The notes under the pieces: generated by a model
What the model was told of the DNA's origin: nothing
What the model saw: the letters and a program-made list of their open reading frames with translations, nothing else
Databases searched by the model: none
In this document: piece after piece, positions 15,794-24,999 of the stretch
Position numbering within the stretch: the first letter of the stretch is position 1
Layout of the letters: each line of letters starts with the position of its first letter
Origin: Rubrobacter indicoceani
GTDB lineage: Bacteria > Actinomycetota > Rubrobacteria > Rubrobacterales > Rubrobacteraceae
NCBI RefSeq assembly: GCF_003568865.1
Contig: NZ_CP031115.1
Location: 1,984,001 to 2,048,000, forward strand
DNA length: 64,000 bases
Reading direction: 5' to 3'
Program-made: the position numbers and the translations under genes

Positions 15794-16372
15794 TCAGCCG
15801 GATTTGTTTTTGCGGTTTCGGATGGCCTGCGCCTTCTTCCGGAAACGCTCCGCCGAACGCCCGTCACCCGAGGCCGAAAGCGCGGCGGCGGCCTTCTCGC
15901 AGACCTCTACCGCGCTCTCCGTCTCACCCCGATATTCGTAGAGAACAGCGAGCCGCTCGTAGCAGAACGTTCCGGCGTGCTCGAGGGCGATGGCTGCCTC
16001 GCAGTGCCGCTCGAAGGCGGCGAGGCTCTCCGGGTCTTTCCTGAACCTGAACGCGCTCTGGGCAAGACAGGCGTGTGCGAGCTGACGCTCCCCGACCGAC
16101 CCCGCGAGCTGCACCGCCACCTCCCCGAGCTTTGTCGCCAGCCCCCGGTCACCGCCTTCGAGGGCGAGCCTCACCCCGGCAAGGGCCGCGAAGTCCGAGG
16201 CCGCCCCATCCAGGAGATCCAGGGTGGCTGCGAGCATCCGCAAGGTCTCTTCGGGGTCTTCGGATAACCGCCAGCCCGTCTGGGCGGAGACCGACTCGCG
16301 CTCCCCGGCTGCAAGCGCGGACAGGTAGTGTGCGAGGTCTCGCCAGCCCTCGGAGATTTGTCCATCGATCAA
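15794..16372 (-). CDS. Hypothetical all-helical (TPR-like) protein
   Basis: This protein of about 192 residues is rich in Ala, Leu and Glu, with repeating helix pairs of tetratricopeptide style (LAHACLAQSAFRFRKDPESLAAFERHCEAAIALEHAG, then CYERLAVLYEYRGETESAVEVCEKAAAAL). The C-terminus is basic (RFRKKAQAIRNRKNKSG). The open frame continues to 16423. I prefer the TTG at 16372 because GGAAGGA lies 6 nt upstream. It is probably a cytosolic protein-interaction module; its partner is unknown. Confidence 0.65.
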   Translation of the reverse strand: MIDGQISEGWRDLAHYLSALAAGERESVSAQTGWRLSEDPEETLRMLAATLDLLDGAASDFAALAGVRLALEGGDRGLATKLGEVAVQLAGSVGERQLAHACLAQSAFRFRKDPESLAAFERHCEAAIALEHAGTFCYERLAVLYEYRGETESAVEVCEKAAAALSASGDGRSAERFRKKAQAIRNRKNKSG

Positions 16373-16441
16373 AGCGCATCCTTCCGGTTTACAACCTCCG
16401 TGCAACAAGACTTTACGCTGCAAGACTATGTTAAATCCCGG

Positions 16442-16468
16442 TTGAGAAATTAAAATCTCTGTTAAACT
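16442..16468 (+). promoter_or_regulatory. Candidate promoter for the LtaS-like gene
   Basis: TTGAGA (16442-16447) and TAAACT (16463-16468) are separated by 15 bp. The -10 box ends 8 nt before the ATG at 16477 and no ribosome binding site is present, so the mRNA is likely leaderless. Confidence 0.45.
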
Positions 16469-16476
16469 CGTTCGTT

Positions 16477-18474
16477 ATGGCATGGAATACAAGAGAAGCG
16501 CCTTCCGGGCGTTCGACCCGGTTCGGTGGTGTATTGTCACGAGGGGCCGGGGTGTATTTGCTCTCTCTGCTTGCGCCCGTGCTCTTTTATAACATCGCGC
16601 TCAAGGTTCTGCGGGTAACGGGGCAGAGCTACCCACCGGGGTTCTTCGGGTTTGTGGATCAGGTCCGCTCGGACGTGCTGTTCAACTTCGGGTTCGCGCT
16701 GCTCTGGGTCGGTCTCTTCGCCGTCTTTCGCTCTCGTTCTGCGCGGATACCGGTGCTCGTGGTCTTCCACCTCTCGTGTCTGCTGCTGCTGATCCTCAAC
16801 ACGGGTTCGCACTTCTACTACGCCACGACCGGCTCGACGCTCGACTACGCGCTTATAGTGCGCACCTTCCGGACCTTCGGGGAGGTCTCCGGGGTTATAG
16901 CCACCGAGGTGACCGTCGTGCGGATGCTGCTCATCTCGGCGGTTCTCCTCTACGCGGTCGCCGGCCCGGCCGTCGTCGTCCGGCTTGTTACCGGAGCCTG
17001 GCGGCTTCCGGTCTTCACAGAAGATGAAAGCCCCGCCGGGGAACGTTCCGGTGGCCACGGATACCGCAAGACCGCCGCGCTCGGCGGGGCGGCGGCAGCT
17101 CTTGTAACGCTCTCAGCTCTGCCGAGCATGACCGGAGCCTCCAACACCTTCACCCGCGACACCGTGATGAACCTCATCATGACCGAAGTGGCGAGCTCGC
17201 GTATAGATCAGGCCCAGATCAGCGCAAACACCCGCACGACCGACCTTCCGACCGACGCCCGGCTCGCCGAAACCCCGGAGACAAACAAAAAGAACGTGGT
17301 CATGGTCTTTCTTGAATCCGAGCGGGCAAGCGCGACGAGCCTCTACAACAAAGACCTCGACACGACCCCCGTTCTCGAAGAACTCGCGGAGAACAGCCTC
17401 GTGGCCGAGAACGCCTACGCCGTCGTGCCGCACACCTCGAAGTCCATGGTCTCGGCCCACTGCGGCATAGAACCGCCGCTCGACACAAGGATGACCGAGT
17501 CCGAGGCCAACGGCATCCCGGCCCGCTGCCTGCCGGAGCTTCTAGGGGATGAGGGCTACCGGAGCGTTTTCTTCCAGTCCGCCACGCAGAACTTCGAGCG
17601 TCGTCCGCAGCTTATAGAGAACTTCGGCTACGACGACTTCTATCCGCTCGAAGCCCTTCCAAAGGCCGGCTTCGACGTGGTCAACTACTTCGGCTACGAG
17701 GATGACATCATGCTCGGGCCGAGCGAGAGATGGCTCAGGGCCAACTCGGATCAGCCGTTCATGGCCTCCTACCTGACCATCACGACCCACCACGACTACA
17801 ACGTACCGCCGGACTTCCCGAAGAAGCGTTACGTCGAGAACGACCTCTACAACGACTACCTCAACACGGTCGCCTACCAGGATCAGTTTCTCGGGAACCT
17901 CATTCAGCAGTACAAGGACCTCGGCCTCTACAAGGACACCGTCTTTGTTGTCATGGCGGATCACGGTGAGGCGTTCGGCGAGCACAACGGCCTGATGCAG
18001 CATGACAACGTCCCCTACGATGAGAGCCTCAAGATCCCGCTCGTTATCCACGATGGCTCGCGCTTCTCCGGCGGCGAGACGGTCGAGAAGCCCGTGCAGA
18101 ACATCTCGGTTCTCAAGACGGTCTCGGATCTGCTCGGCTACCGCATCGAGAACAACACTTACCGGAGCTACTCACTGCTCGACGAGGCCCGAATCCCCGA
18201 CAGGCTGCGCATGAGCTGCTGGACCGAGAACCGCTGTCTCTCGCTTGTGGAGGGCGACCAGAAATACATCTACCACTTCGCCAACCGCGCCGAGGAGTTC
18301 TTTGATCTCTCCGAAGACCCGGGCGAGACGGAGAACCTCGCCGAGGAGAAGAGCGACCGCGAACTCCAGCGTGCCCGCTACGACCTGCTCGGCTGGCAGG
18401 CCCAGGTCCGCGCCGACTACGAACAGCACCTTGCAGAGAACCCGGACAGAGAAGAGACCACCGACACCGAATAG
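16477..18474 (+). CDS. LtaS-like membrane phosphoglycerol-transferase/sulfatase-fold protein
   Basis: This 665-residue protein has about five N-terminal membrane helices (to residue ~175), a further hydrophobic stretch near 195-215, and an extracytoplasmic alkaline-phosphatase-superfamily domain. Expected metal and catalytic residues are present: Glu280 in VVMVFLESE, a candidate nucleophile Thr320 in PHTSKS, and Asp495-His496 in MADHGEAFGEH. This matches the LtaS/OpgB-type layout, in which polyglycerol phosphate or another phospho-head group is transferred outside the membrane. A sulfatase-type tail (FFDLSEDPGETENLAEE) is also present. The true product is uncertain, since classical lipoteichoic acid is uncommon in actinobacteria. 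It converges on the DUF2723 gene. Confidence 0.8.
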   Translation: MAWNTREAPSGRSTRFGGVLSRGAGVYLLSLLAPVLFYNIALKVLRVTGQSYPPGFFGFVDQVRSDVLFNFGFALLWVGLFAVFRSRSARIPVLVVFHLSCLLLLILNTGSHFYYATTGSTLDYALIVRTFRTFGEVSGVIATEVTVVRMLLISAVLLYAVAGPAVVVRLVTGAWRLPVFTEDESPAGERSGGHGYRKTAALGGAAAALVTLSALPSMTGASNTFTRDTVMNLIMTEVASSRIDQAQISANTRTTDLPTDARLAETPETNKKNVVMVFLESERASATSLYNKDLDTTPVLEELAENSLVAENAYAVVPHTSKSMVSAHCGIEPPLDTRMTESEANGIPARCLPELLGDEGYRSVFFQSATQNFERRPQLIENFGYDDFYPLEALPKAGFDVVNYFGYEDDIMLGPSERWLRANSDQPFMASYLTITTHHDYNVPPDFPKKRYVENDLYNDYLNTVAYQDQFLGNLIQQYKDLGLYKDTVFVVMADHGEAFGEHNGLMQHDNVPYDESLKIPLVIHDGSRFSGGETVEKPVQNISVLKTVSDLLGYRIENNTYRSYSLLDEARIPDRLRMSCWTENRCLSLVEGDQKYIYHFANRAEEFFDLSEDPGETENLAEEKSDRELQRARYDLLGWQAQVRADYEQHLAENPDREETTDTE

Positions 18475-18499
18475 GAGCCGCTGACCCTCAGAGGCTCCT
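18473..18499. terminator. Inverted repeat between convergent genes, possible weak bidirectional terminator
   Basis: AGGAGCC (18473-18479) and GGCTCCT (18493-18499) flank a 13-nt loop spanning both stop codons. No T-run is present on either strand, so termination would be inefficient or need Rho. Confidence 0.3.
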
Positions 18500-20218
18500 G
18501 AGCTCCCTTGTGTTGCGTTCGCGGGGGACGACCTCGTAGAAGAAGCCGCTCTCGTCCTCGATGAGCTCGTAGCCCGAAGACCAGAAAAGGTACTCGTTGC
18601 TCTCGGCGGTCCGGCTCGGGAAGATCACGTACGCCCGGCGACCCTCTCCGAGCGCCTCGACGGCGCCCATCACCCAGAGCGGGCTGGTCGCCTGCCAGCC
18701 GCCCGCCGGAAAAGGGTCCGTGATCTGAAGGTCCGACCTTTCCTCTGCCACGTACTGCATGTAGTACATCACCCCGCCGTTCTGGACGACCGTTGCGTTC
18801 GGGGCGGTCCCCTCCATAACGGCGTTCATGATGTGCAGCCCGTGGAAGTCCTCGCTCATGTCCACGTCTTTGTAGACTTTCTCGAGGCCTGGGAGCGGCA
18901 GGTAGAGCATCCCGAGCGAGAGAACCGCCGCTACTGCAAGCCCCCCGGTCCGGGCCGGGCCGCCGGAGAGGACGCGGTGGAGCCCGGGCAACCGGGCGGA
19001 GGCTTCTTTTGCGCTTCGGGCGGAGGCGAAAACGATGTCGAGCGCCGCACCGAGCCCGCACGCGACGAAGATGCAGAGGATAAGGTAGGTCGGGATAAAA
19101 TAGATAAAGTAGTCGCGGATGTCGTAGTGCATGCCGTATACAAGCCACCCGAGGTACAGAAGGACGAGCATCGCGAGCGCGGCCGCGTCGCGCCGGTAGG
19201 AGAGCGCAAGCGCGCCGAAGGCCGCAACCACGATAAAGAGCGGGTTGAACTGCTCGGCGAGATGTCCGGCGTAGAGCGAGATCCTACCGGGCATCTGATC
19301 CCACTCAAAAGCGAACATCCGGCTCTGGAAGTTGCTCCCGGTCACGAGCGCGAGGAACCGCTCCGGTGTGGACGGGTCGGTCTCGTTCAGGGGCGGGTCC
19401 ATCATCGCCCGGACGGGGAGATACAGGTACGGCAGAAGCCCGGCGAAGAACAACCCTGTTCCCCTCAAGACAAGCCGTAGGTCAAGAAGCCTGCGCCAGT
19501 CTGTCAAGGCGACGAAAAGCGCGGCGGCGGGCAGCACGAGACCGCTCGTCATGTGGTTTGTCATCGTCAGGCCCATGAGCAGGGCGAACAGAAGAAGGTA
19601 CCGGTCCCGACCGGTCTTGCGCCACAGGAGCAGCGCGAGCAGGTCAAGGGCGATAAACAGCGCGTTGAGCGTGTAGACCTCGGCGATAACGGCCTGGGAC
19701 CAGAACACCCGGCTCACGCCGAAAAGAAAAGCCCCGACGAGCGCGGGCGCGAGCCGCCCCGTGAGCAGCCGACAGACAAGGAAAACCACCCCGACCGCCG
19801 CGGCCCCGAAGACCGCCGAGGCGAGGTTTACCCGGTAACCGACCCCGCCCTCGACCGGCAGGTACGTAAACAGGTGCGCGAGCATGATATACGTCGGATA
19901 TCCGGTCGGGTTCGGGATGCCGAGCACGGCGGCCTTCACCTGCAGCATCAGCGAGTCGTACATCCCCGCCGGGTCATAGTAGAGCATCGTCGGGGCGAGC
20001 GTCCTGTAGTACAGAAAGAACACGAGAACCCCGACCCCGAGCCCGGCCAGCAGGGTGAGGACCGCCCATCCGCCCCCCGACCGTTTTGGAGCCTCGTCGT
20101 CGGGACGGAGTGCGGCTACCCGCCCCGCCGGAGAGCGATTCGGAGGTCTTCTGTCGGTCAAAAGACCCAGAGAAGCCATAAAGGCGAGAACGCCCGCTCG
20201 GTTTAAAGCATTACGCAT
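18488..20218 (-). CDS. DUF2723-family polytopic membrane protein (GT-C-like)
   Basis: This 576-residue protein has a charged N-terminus of about 50 residues, then a first helix (VLTLLAGLGVGVLVFFLYY). The loop YYRTLAPTMLYYDPAGMYDSLML follows, then NPTGYPTYIMLAHLF. This arrangement is characteristic of DUF2723 proteins, which resemble protein O-mannosyltransferases with the acidic residues replaced or shifted. About ten further helices follow, with a C-terminal soluble part (VVQNGGVMYYMQYVAEE). Such proteins are thought to glycosylate surface molecules. It converges on the LtaS-like gene. Confidence 0.75.
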   Translation of the reverse strand: MRNALNRAGVLAFMASLGLLTDRRPPNRSPAGRVAALRPDDEAPKRSGGGWAVLTLLAGLGVGVLVFFLYYRTLAPTMLYYDPAGMYDSLMLQVKAAVLGIPNPTGYPTYIMLAHLFTYLPVEGGVGYRVNLASAVFGAAAVGVVFLVCRLLTGRLAPALVGAFLFGVSRVFWSQAVIAEVYTLNALFIALDLLALLLWRKTGRDRYLLLFALLMGLTMTNHMTSGLVLPAAALFVALTDWRRLLDLRLVLRGTGLFFAGLLPYLYLPVRAMMDPPLNETDPSTPERFLALVTGSNFQSRMFAFEWDQMPGRISLYAGHLAEQFNPLFIVVAAFGALALSYRRDAAALAMLVLLYLGWLVYGMHYDIRDYFIYFIPTYLILCIFVACGLGAALDIVFASARSAKEASARLPGLHRVLSGGPARTGGLAVAAVLSLGMLYLPLPGLEKVYKDVDMSEDFHGLHIMNAVMEGTAPNATVVQNGGVMYYMQYVAEERSDLQITDPFPAGGWQATSPLWVMGAVEALGEGRRAYVIFPSRTAESNEYLFWSSGYELIEDESGFFYEVVPRERNTRELRSL

Positions 20219-20288
20219 AAAGCAGGATTTTATACGAAACCCGATTACCCGTTAAAAGCGGACGGCCCCCGCTGCTCCGCTCTCTGTA

Positions 20289-20319
20289 GAAGGGTCCTCT
20301 ATAACGTAGACTACCCTTC
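20289..20319. repeat. Inverted repeat in the fabI/inhA-type promoter region
   Basis: GAAGGGT (20289-20295) and ACCCTTC (20313-20319) are perfect inverted arms separated by 17 bp. The spacer contains TATAAC and TAGACT hexamers that could serve as -10 boxes. An operator for a dimeric regulator of fatty-acid synthesis is plausible but unproven. Confidence 0.35.
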
Positions 20320-20357
20320 GCAAAGAGTACACGTTACATCAGATCGGGAGGCGCGAC

Positions 20358-21137
20358 ATGAGCGGTTTCATGGCAGGAAAGAAGATCCTCGTTACCGGGG
20401 TCCTCGACCGACGCTCCATCGCGTTTTCGGCGGCGCGGCTCGCCCAGGAACAGGGCGCTGAGGTTCTTCTCTCGGGCTTCGGTCGGGCCAGAAGCCTGAC
20501 GGACCGCACGGCCCGCAGGCTCGACCCGACCCCGGACGTTGTAGAACTCGACGTAAACAAACCCGAAGACATCGAAGCCGCAGCGAAGGATATCGAAGCC
20601 CGCTGGGGGAGCCTCGACGGTATCGTCCACGCCATCGCCTTCGCCCCCGAAGACGCTCTCGGCGGCAACTTCATGCAGACGGAGTGGCCTTCGGTCGCGA
20701 CCGCCGTCCAGACCTCGGCGTTCTCCCTGAAAGCTCTGACCGGCGGGCTCGCACACCTCATGCCGTCCGGCTCCTCCGTTGTGGGGCTCGACTTCGACGC
20801 GCAGGTTGCGTGGCCCGCCTACGACTGGATGGGCGTCGCCAAGGCCGCCTTTGAGTCAACCGCCCGCTACGTAGCCCGCGACCTCGGAGACAAAGGAATC
20901 CGGGTGAACCTCGTGAGCGCCGGGCCGGTGAAAACGCTGGCTGCGAAAGGTATCTCCGGCTTCGACGCCATCGAAGGCGAATGGGCGGATCAGGCACCGC
21001 TCGGCTGGAGCGCGACCGACCCGGAGCCCGTCGGACGCGCCATCGTCAGTTTGCTCTCGGACTGGTGGCCCGCCACGACCGGGGAGATAATCCACGTGGA
21101 CGGTGGCTTCCACGCTATGGGGACGAAGATCCGCTAG
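20358..21137 (+). CDS. Enoyl-[acyl-carrier-protein] reductase, InhA/FabI type
   Basis: This 259-residue short-chain-dehydrogenase-fold protein opens MAGKKILVTGVLDRRSIAFS, the InhA/FabI NAD-binding variant. It carries VGLDFDAQVAWPAYDWMGVAKAAFEST with the Tyr155-x6-Lys162 catalytic pair, and ends LLSDWWPATTGEIIHVDGGFH. It reduces trans-2-enoyl-ACP in the last step of type II fatty-acid elongation. The sequence around the catalytic pair and DWxPATTG is closer to mycobacterial InhA than to E. coli FabI. GGGAGG lies 8 nt before the ATG. Confidence 0.92.
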   Translation: MSGFMAGKKILVTGVLDRRSIAFSAARLAQEQGAEVLLSGFGRARSLTDRTARRLDPTPDVVELDVNKPEDIEAAAKDIEARWGSLDGIVHAIAFAPEDALGGNFMQTEWPSVATAVQTSAFSLKALTGGLAHLMPSGSSVVGLDFDAQVAWPAYDWMGVAKAAFESTARYVARDLGDKGIRVNLVSAGPVKTLAAKGISGFDAIEGEWADQAPLGWSATDPEPVGRAIVSLLSDWWPATTGEIIHVDGGFHAMGTKIR

Positions 21138-21239
21138 CGGTACACCGCTCGAAACTCCCGCGTTACAATTATGCCGCGCCTATCGGGATTCCGGTGGCGC
21201 GGGTTTTATGCTGGCGGCGTTTTACAAAGGAGTTTTCAT

Positions 21240-22271
21240 ATGACTTTCGATCTCTCGGTCCTTGACCTTTCGCCCGTGCCGGAAGGTTCGACGAGCTCCG
21301 ACGCTCTGAAGAACACGATAGACCTGGCGCAGCACGCCGATGATCTCGGCTACAAACGGTACTGGCTCGCCGAGCATCACAACCTCGTGTCGGTGGCGTC
21401 ATCGTCGCCGGAGGTGATGATCTCCTCGGTCGCCGCCGCAACGGAGAACATCCGGGTCGGCTCGGGCGGCATAATGCTCCCGAACCACGCGCCCCTGAAG
21501 GTCGCCGAAACCTTCCGCGTCCTTGAAGCCCTTCACCCCGACCGGATAGACCTCGGTCTCGGACGCGCCCCCGGTACGGACGGGCGCACGGCCTACGCCC
21601 TCAGGCGCACCCCCGGCGAGGATGACGCGCAGGCCGCGATGGCCGACCGCTTCCCGAAACAACTCGCAGAACTCTTCGCCTTCAGCGGCGGCGGCTTCCC
21701 GACCGGACACGTCTTCGATGGTATAGAGGCCGTCCCGACGGACGTTGACCTCCCCCCCGTCTGGCTTCTCGGCTCCAGCGACTACTCCGCGCAGGCTTCG
21801 GCGCAGATGGGCCTCGGCTTCGCCTTCGCCGCGCATTTCTCGACGATGGACCCGGTGGGCGTAATGAACTTCTACCGAGACAACTTCGAGCCTTCCGAAC
21901 ACCTCAAAGAGCCGCATGCCATACTCGCCGCGTCCGTTATCTGCGCAGAGACGGACGCCGAAGCGAGGCACCTTGCCCGCTCGATGGAGCTTTCCATGCT
22001 CAAGCTCAGGAGCGGAAGGCCGATAAAACTCCCGACCCCCGAAGAGGCCGAAGCCTACCCGTACAACGCGCTCGAAAAGGAGTTCGTCGCGCAGTACCGG
22101 CGGGGTCAGGTCGTCGGCTCCCCGGAGACAGTCCACCACAAGCTTGAAGTTCTTGCCCGCCGTACAAACGCAGACGAGGTCATGGTCGTCTCGGCCGTCC
22201 ACGACCACGAGAAGCGCCTCGCGTCCTACGGGCTGCTCGCTGAAGCTTTCAACCTCAGCGCGGCGGCGTAG
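21240..22271 (+). CDS. LLM-class flavin-dependent oxidoreductase (luciferase-like)
   Basis: This 343-residue TIM-barrel enzyme of the bacterial-luciferase-like monooxygenase family begins [19 protein letters not shown]. Family motifs are [38 protein letters not shown] and [17 protein letters not shown], close to the YhbW/LuxA-like single-component group. It uses FMN or F420; the sequence does not decide which. AAAGGAG 7 nt before ATG 21240 fixes the start, although the frame stays open further upstream. Confidence 0.9.
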   Translation: MTFDLSVLDLSPVPEGSTSSDALKNTIDLAQHADDLGYKRYWLAEHHNLVSVASSSPEVMISSVAAATENIRVGSGGIMLPNHAPLKVAETFRVLEALHPDRIDLGLGRAPGTDGRTAYALRRTPGEDDAQAAMADRFPKQLAELFAFSGGGFPTGHVFDGIEAVPTDVDLPPVWLLGSSDYSAQASAQMGLGFAFAAHFSTMDPVGVMNFYRDNFEPSEHLKEPHAILAASVICAETDAEARHLARSMELSMLKLRSGRPIKLPTPEEAEAYPYNALEKEFVAQYRRGQVVGSPETVHHKLEVLARRTNADEVMVVSAVHDHEKRLASYGLLAEAFNLSAAA

Positions 22272-22286
22272 AGAAGGCGGGGCGGC

Positions 22287-22766
22287 CTATTCCGGGTCGC
22301 CCTGCCCTTTTGACCACGCAACCCACGCCTTGCGCCGCTTCTTGTACTGCGGGTCTTCGCGGGCCTCGACGTACTTCTTGTAGAAAACGCGGGCGGCGCG
22401 GGCCTTCTCGTTCTCCATGGCCCCCTCGTCCTGCTCGCGCACCTTTCCCTTATCGTCGTACTTTTTCCCGCTTGCATGGTTGGCGTAGCGACGAGCTCTT
22501 GTATAGCCCATCTGAAGAAACTTCCGGGCCATATCCATCCCGACGAAGTCGTCGGCGTCGCGGTAGGCGATAAACTGATCGTAGATCTTCTCCGATGATT
22601 CCCGGGCTATCTCCTCCGTTTTGAACCGCCAGTTCGGGAGGATCTCGGACTTGTACGGCTCGACCATCAGGACGCCCTGCTCACCCCGCCCGACGCGGTA
22701 CAGCTCCGGGTTTTCGCGGAGGTCGAGGTTCTTGTAGTCGAGCGAGTAGTCGAAGTCGGCGGACAT
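22287..22766 (-). CDS. DUF4385 family protein
   Basis: This 159-residue protein has the distinctive N-terminal block FDYSLDYKNLDLRENPELYRVGRGEQGVL, VEPYKSEILPNWRFKT and the basic helical FVGMDMARKFLQMGYTRARRYANH, which I recognise as DUF4385. The function is unknown. The C-terminal half is rich in Lys, Arg and Glu and helical. It starts 8 bp after dnaB and is probably co-transcribed with it. Confidence 0.85.
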   Translation of the reverse strand: MSADFDYSLDYKNLDLRENPELYRVGRGEQGVLMVEPYKSEILPNWRFKTEEIARESSEKIYDQFIAYRDADDFVGMDMARKFLQMGYTRARRYANHASGKKYDDKGKVREQDEGAMENEKARAARVFYKKYVEAREDPQYKKRRKAWVAWSKGQGDPE

Positions 22767-22774
22767 GAGGCGTT

Positions 22775-24154
22775 TTATGTCCTGCGGGCAAGCGAGGCAA
22801 ACTTGGTGTACTGCTCAAGCCAGGCCAGCTGGATCTTCCCCGTGGGACCGTTGCGGTGCTTGCCGATGATGACTTCGGCGATACCTTTGTCGTCGGAGTC
22901 GGGGTTGTAGTACTCGTCTCGGTAAAGGAACATCACCATGTCGGCGTCCTGCTCTATCGCCCCTGAGTCGCGGAGGTCGGAGAGCATCGGACGCTTGTCG
23001 TGGCGGGATTCGACGGCTCGGGAGAGCTGTGCGATCGCGATTACCGGAACGTCGAGGTCGCGCGCAAGGACTTTCAGGCCACGCGATATCTCTGCGATGT
23101 CCTGCTGGCGGTTCTCCCGGTTCGAGCCGAGCATCAGTTGAAGGTAGTCCACCACGACCAGCGAGAGCGGCCTCTCGCCGCGAGCGTTGAGCTGGCTTGC
23201 AAGCCGCCGGACTTTGGCGCGCATCTCCATCAGGGAGACGCCGGCGGTGTCGTCTATCCAGATCGGGGCCTCCGCGACCTCCCCGACGCCGCGCAGAAGC
23301 TTCGGCCAGTCCTCGGCCTTTACGTTACCGCTTCTGAGGGCCTGGGTCGGGATGCGCGTCGTCTGGCTTATAAGCCTCTGGACGAGCTGCTCTTTGCTCA
23401 TCTCCAGGGAGAAAATAGCGACCGGGTTCTTGTTCAGCCCGGCGGCGTGCCAGATGGCGTTCAGGGCGAAGGCCGTCTTCCCCATCGCCGGACGCGCCGC
23501 AAGCACGACGAGGTCGGACTTGTGAAACCCCGTCGTCAGGTTGTCGAGGTCTTCGAAACCGGACTCGACGCCCGTTATGTCGCCCTCGTTCTCGTAGAGT
23601 TTCTGGATCATCTCCAGAGCGTTCGGCGCAAGCTCGGAGACCGGGGAGAGGTGATCCCCCATGGTCCGATTCGATATCCCGTAGATAAGCTGCTCCGCCG
23701 CGTCCAGCGCCTCGGTAACGTCCTCCGGCTCCCGGAAGGCGTCCTCCGCGATGCGGCTCCCGGCGTCTATAACGGCCCGGAGCAACGCCTTGCTGCGGAC
23801 TATCCCGGCGTACCTCGCGGCGTTCGAGGCGGTCGGGACGCTCTCGACGATGTTGAAGATGTAGGCCCGCCCACCGACCTTGTCGAACTCGTCAACCGAG
23901 CGAAGCTGGTTTGTAAGGGTTATCTGATCTATGCGCTCACCCTTCGCATAGATCTGCATCATCGCTCGGTAGATCACCCGGTTCGTCTCCGAGTAAAAGT
24001 CCTCCGCAGCAAGGTTCTCCGCCACGCTCGCAACGGCCTGCTCGCTGACGAGCATCGCCCCTACAACGGCCCGCTCGGCGTCAAGGTCGTGCGGCGGGAC
24101 CCGGACGGCCTCCGCCCCGGTCGGTACGCTCCTTATGTTCCCCCGTCGCTCCAT
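22775..24154 (-). CDS. dnaB: Replicative DNA helicase DnaB
   Basis: This 459-residue protein is full length with no intein. The N-terminal helical domain begins PPHDLDAERAVVGAMLVSEQAV. The RecA-like domain has Walker A in AARPAMGKTAFALN, Walker B in SLVVVDYLQLMLG, and the arginine-finger region QLSRAVESRHDKRPMLSDLRDSGAIEQDAD. It is the ring helicase that unwinds DNA at replication forks. It follows rplI, but a terminator lies between them. GGGAG precedes the ATG. Confidence 0.98.
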   Translation of the reverse strand: MERRGNIRSVPTGAEAVRVPPHDLDAERAVVGAMLVSEQAVASVAENLAAEDFYSETNRVIYRAMMQIYAKGERIDQITLTNQLRSVDEFDKVGGRAYIFNIVESVPTASNAARYAGIVRSKALLRAVIDAGSRIAEDAFREPEDVTEALDAAEQLIYGISNRTMGDHLSPVSELAPNALEMIQKLYENEGDITGVESGFEDLDNLTTGFHKSDLVVLAARPAMGKTAFALNAIWHAAGLNKNPVAIFSLEMSKEQLVQRLISQTTRIPTQALRSGNVKAEDWPKLLRGVGEVAEAPIWIDDTAGVSLMEMRAKVRRLASQLNARGERPLSLVVVDYLQLMLGSNRENRQQDIAEISRGLKVLARDLDVPVIAIAQLSRAVESRHDKRPMLSDLRDSGAIEQDADMVMFLYRDEYYNPDSDDKGIAEVIIGKHRNGPTGKIQLAWLEQYTKFASLARRT

Positions 24155-24174
24155 CGAACTCCCAAGAATGGACC

Positions 24175-24203
24175 AAAAAAGACCCCGTTACAAGACGGGG
24201 TCT
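24175..24203 (-). terminator. Rho-independent terminator between rplI and dnaB
   Basis: AGACCCCGT and ACGGGGTCT form a 9-bp stem (24180-24203) with a 6-nt loop. On the minus strand a run of six T (24175-24180) follows. It should separate the ribosomal-protein transcript from dnaB or act as an attenuator. Confidence 0.85.
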
Positions 24204-24277
24204 CTGACCTTCTGATTCAGGCTTGCCGTGAAGCTGTAGTTTAGCTTCAGGTTGTCACCCGTTTAAGCGTCCTTTAA

Positions 24278-24727
24278 CTAGAGCTTCGGGACGATGATGA
24301 CCTTTACGTTGGCCTCTACATCACCGTGGACCTGCACGGAGACGGTGTGGGTCCCGAGGGTCTTTATCGGTTCGGGGAGTTTGATGCGGCGGCGGTCGAG
24401 GTGGATTCCGCGGGCGCCCTTGATCGAGTTCGCGATGTTCGCGGCGGTTACGGAGCCGAAGATGCGGTCGTCCTCCCCGGTGCGGGCCTCGATGGTGATA
24501 ACGCTCTTGTTGAGCGTGGCCGCTATCTCGGTGGCGCGTTCTTCGAGGCGGCGGTCGCGTTCCTCGGCCTCCTCCATCTGGTGCTGCGCCTCGGCGAGTT
24601 TACCGGGCGTCGCGACCTCGGCCAGACCGCGCGGGGTGAGGTAGTTGCGGACGTAGCCCCGGCTCACATCAACGATATCGCCCCGGCGGCCGATCTTCTC
24701 TACGTCTTTGGTCAGGATCACCTGCAT
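24278..24727 (-). CDS. rplI: 50S ribosomal protein L9
   Basis: This 149-residue protein is full length. The N-terminal domain is MQVILTKDVEKIGRRGDIVDVSRGYVRNYLTPRGLA, followed by the long connecting helix (AQHQMEEAEERDRRLEERATEIAA) and the C-terminal RNA-binding domain (GRIFGSVT-like DRIFGSVTAANIANSI, then LPEPIKTLGTHTVSVQVHGDV). It binds 23S rRNA. It is third in the rpsF-rpsR-rplI operon and is followed by a terminator. Confidence 0.98.
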   Translation of the reverse strand: MQVILTKDVEKIGRRGDIVDVSRGYVRNYLTPRGLAEVATPGKLAEAQHQMEEAEERDRRLEERATEIAATLNKSVITIEARTGEDDRIFGSVTAANIANSIKGARGIHLDRRRIKLPEPIKTLGTHTVSVQVHGDVEANVKVIIVPKL

Positions 24728-24735
24728 GTCAGCAC

Positions 24736-24993
24736 CTACTTCCCGGAAACGTAAGGGAGAAGGGCCATCTCGCGAGCGCGCTTCACGGCGACGGCGACCT
24801 CGCGCTGCTGCTGCGGCGTCAGGCCGGTAACGCGCCGGGCGCGGATTTTACCCCGCTCGGAGATAAACCTTCTCAGGGTATTGTAGTCCTTGTAATCCAC
24901 GTAGCCGAGGTCTACCTTCGGCTTTTTCTTTATCGGGCGTTCACGGCGGTTCCCGCCGCCTCCTCCACCGCCGCCTTTTCTACCGCGTCCCAT
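24736..24993 (-). CDS. rpsR: 30S ribosomal protein S18
   Basis: This 85-residue protein has a Gly/Lys-rich N-terminus and the S18 core [51 protein letters not shown]. It binds S6 in the platform of the 30S subunit. It lies 6 bp after rpsF. No cysteine zinc-ribbon pair is present. Confidence 0.97.
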   Translation of the reverse strand: MGRGRKGGGGGGGGNRRERPIKKKPKVDLGYVDYKDYNTLRRFISERGKIRARRVTGLTPQQQREVAVAVKRAREMALLPYVSGK

Positions 24994-24999
24994 CGTGAA

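Noticed and set aside
22775-24154. Intein in DnaB
   Set aside because: The protein is a normal 459 residues and Walker A and B regions are uninterrupted.
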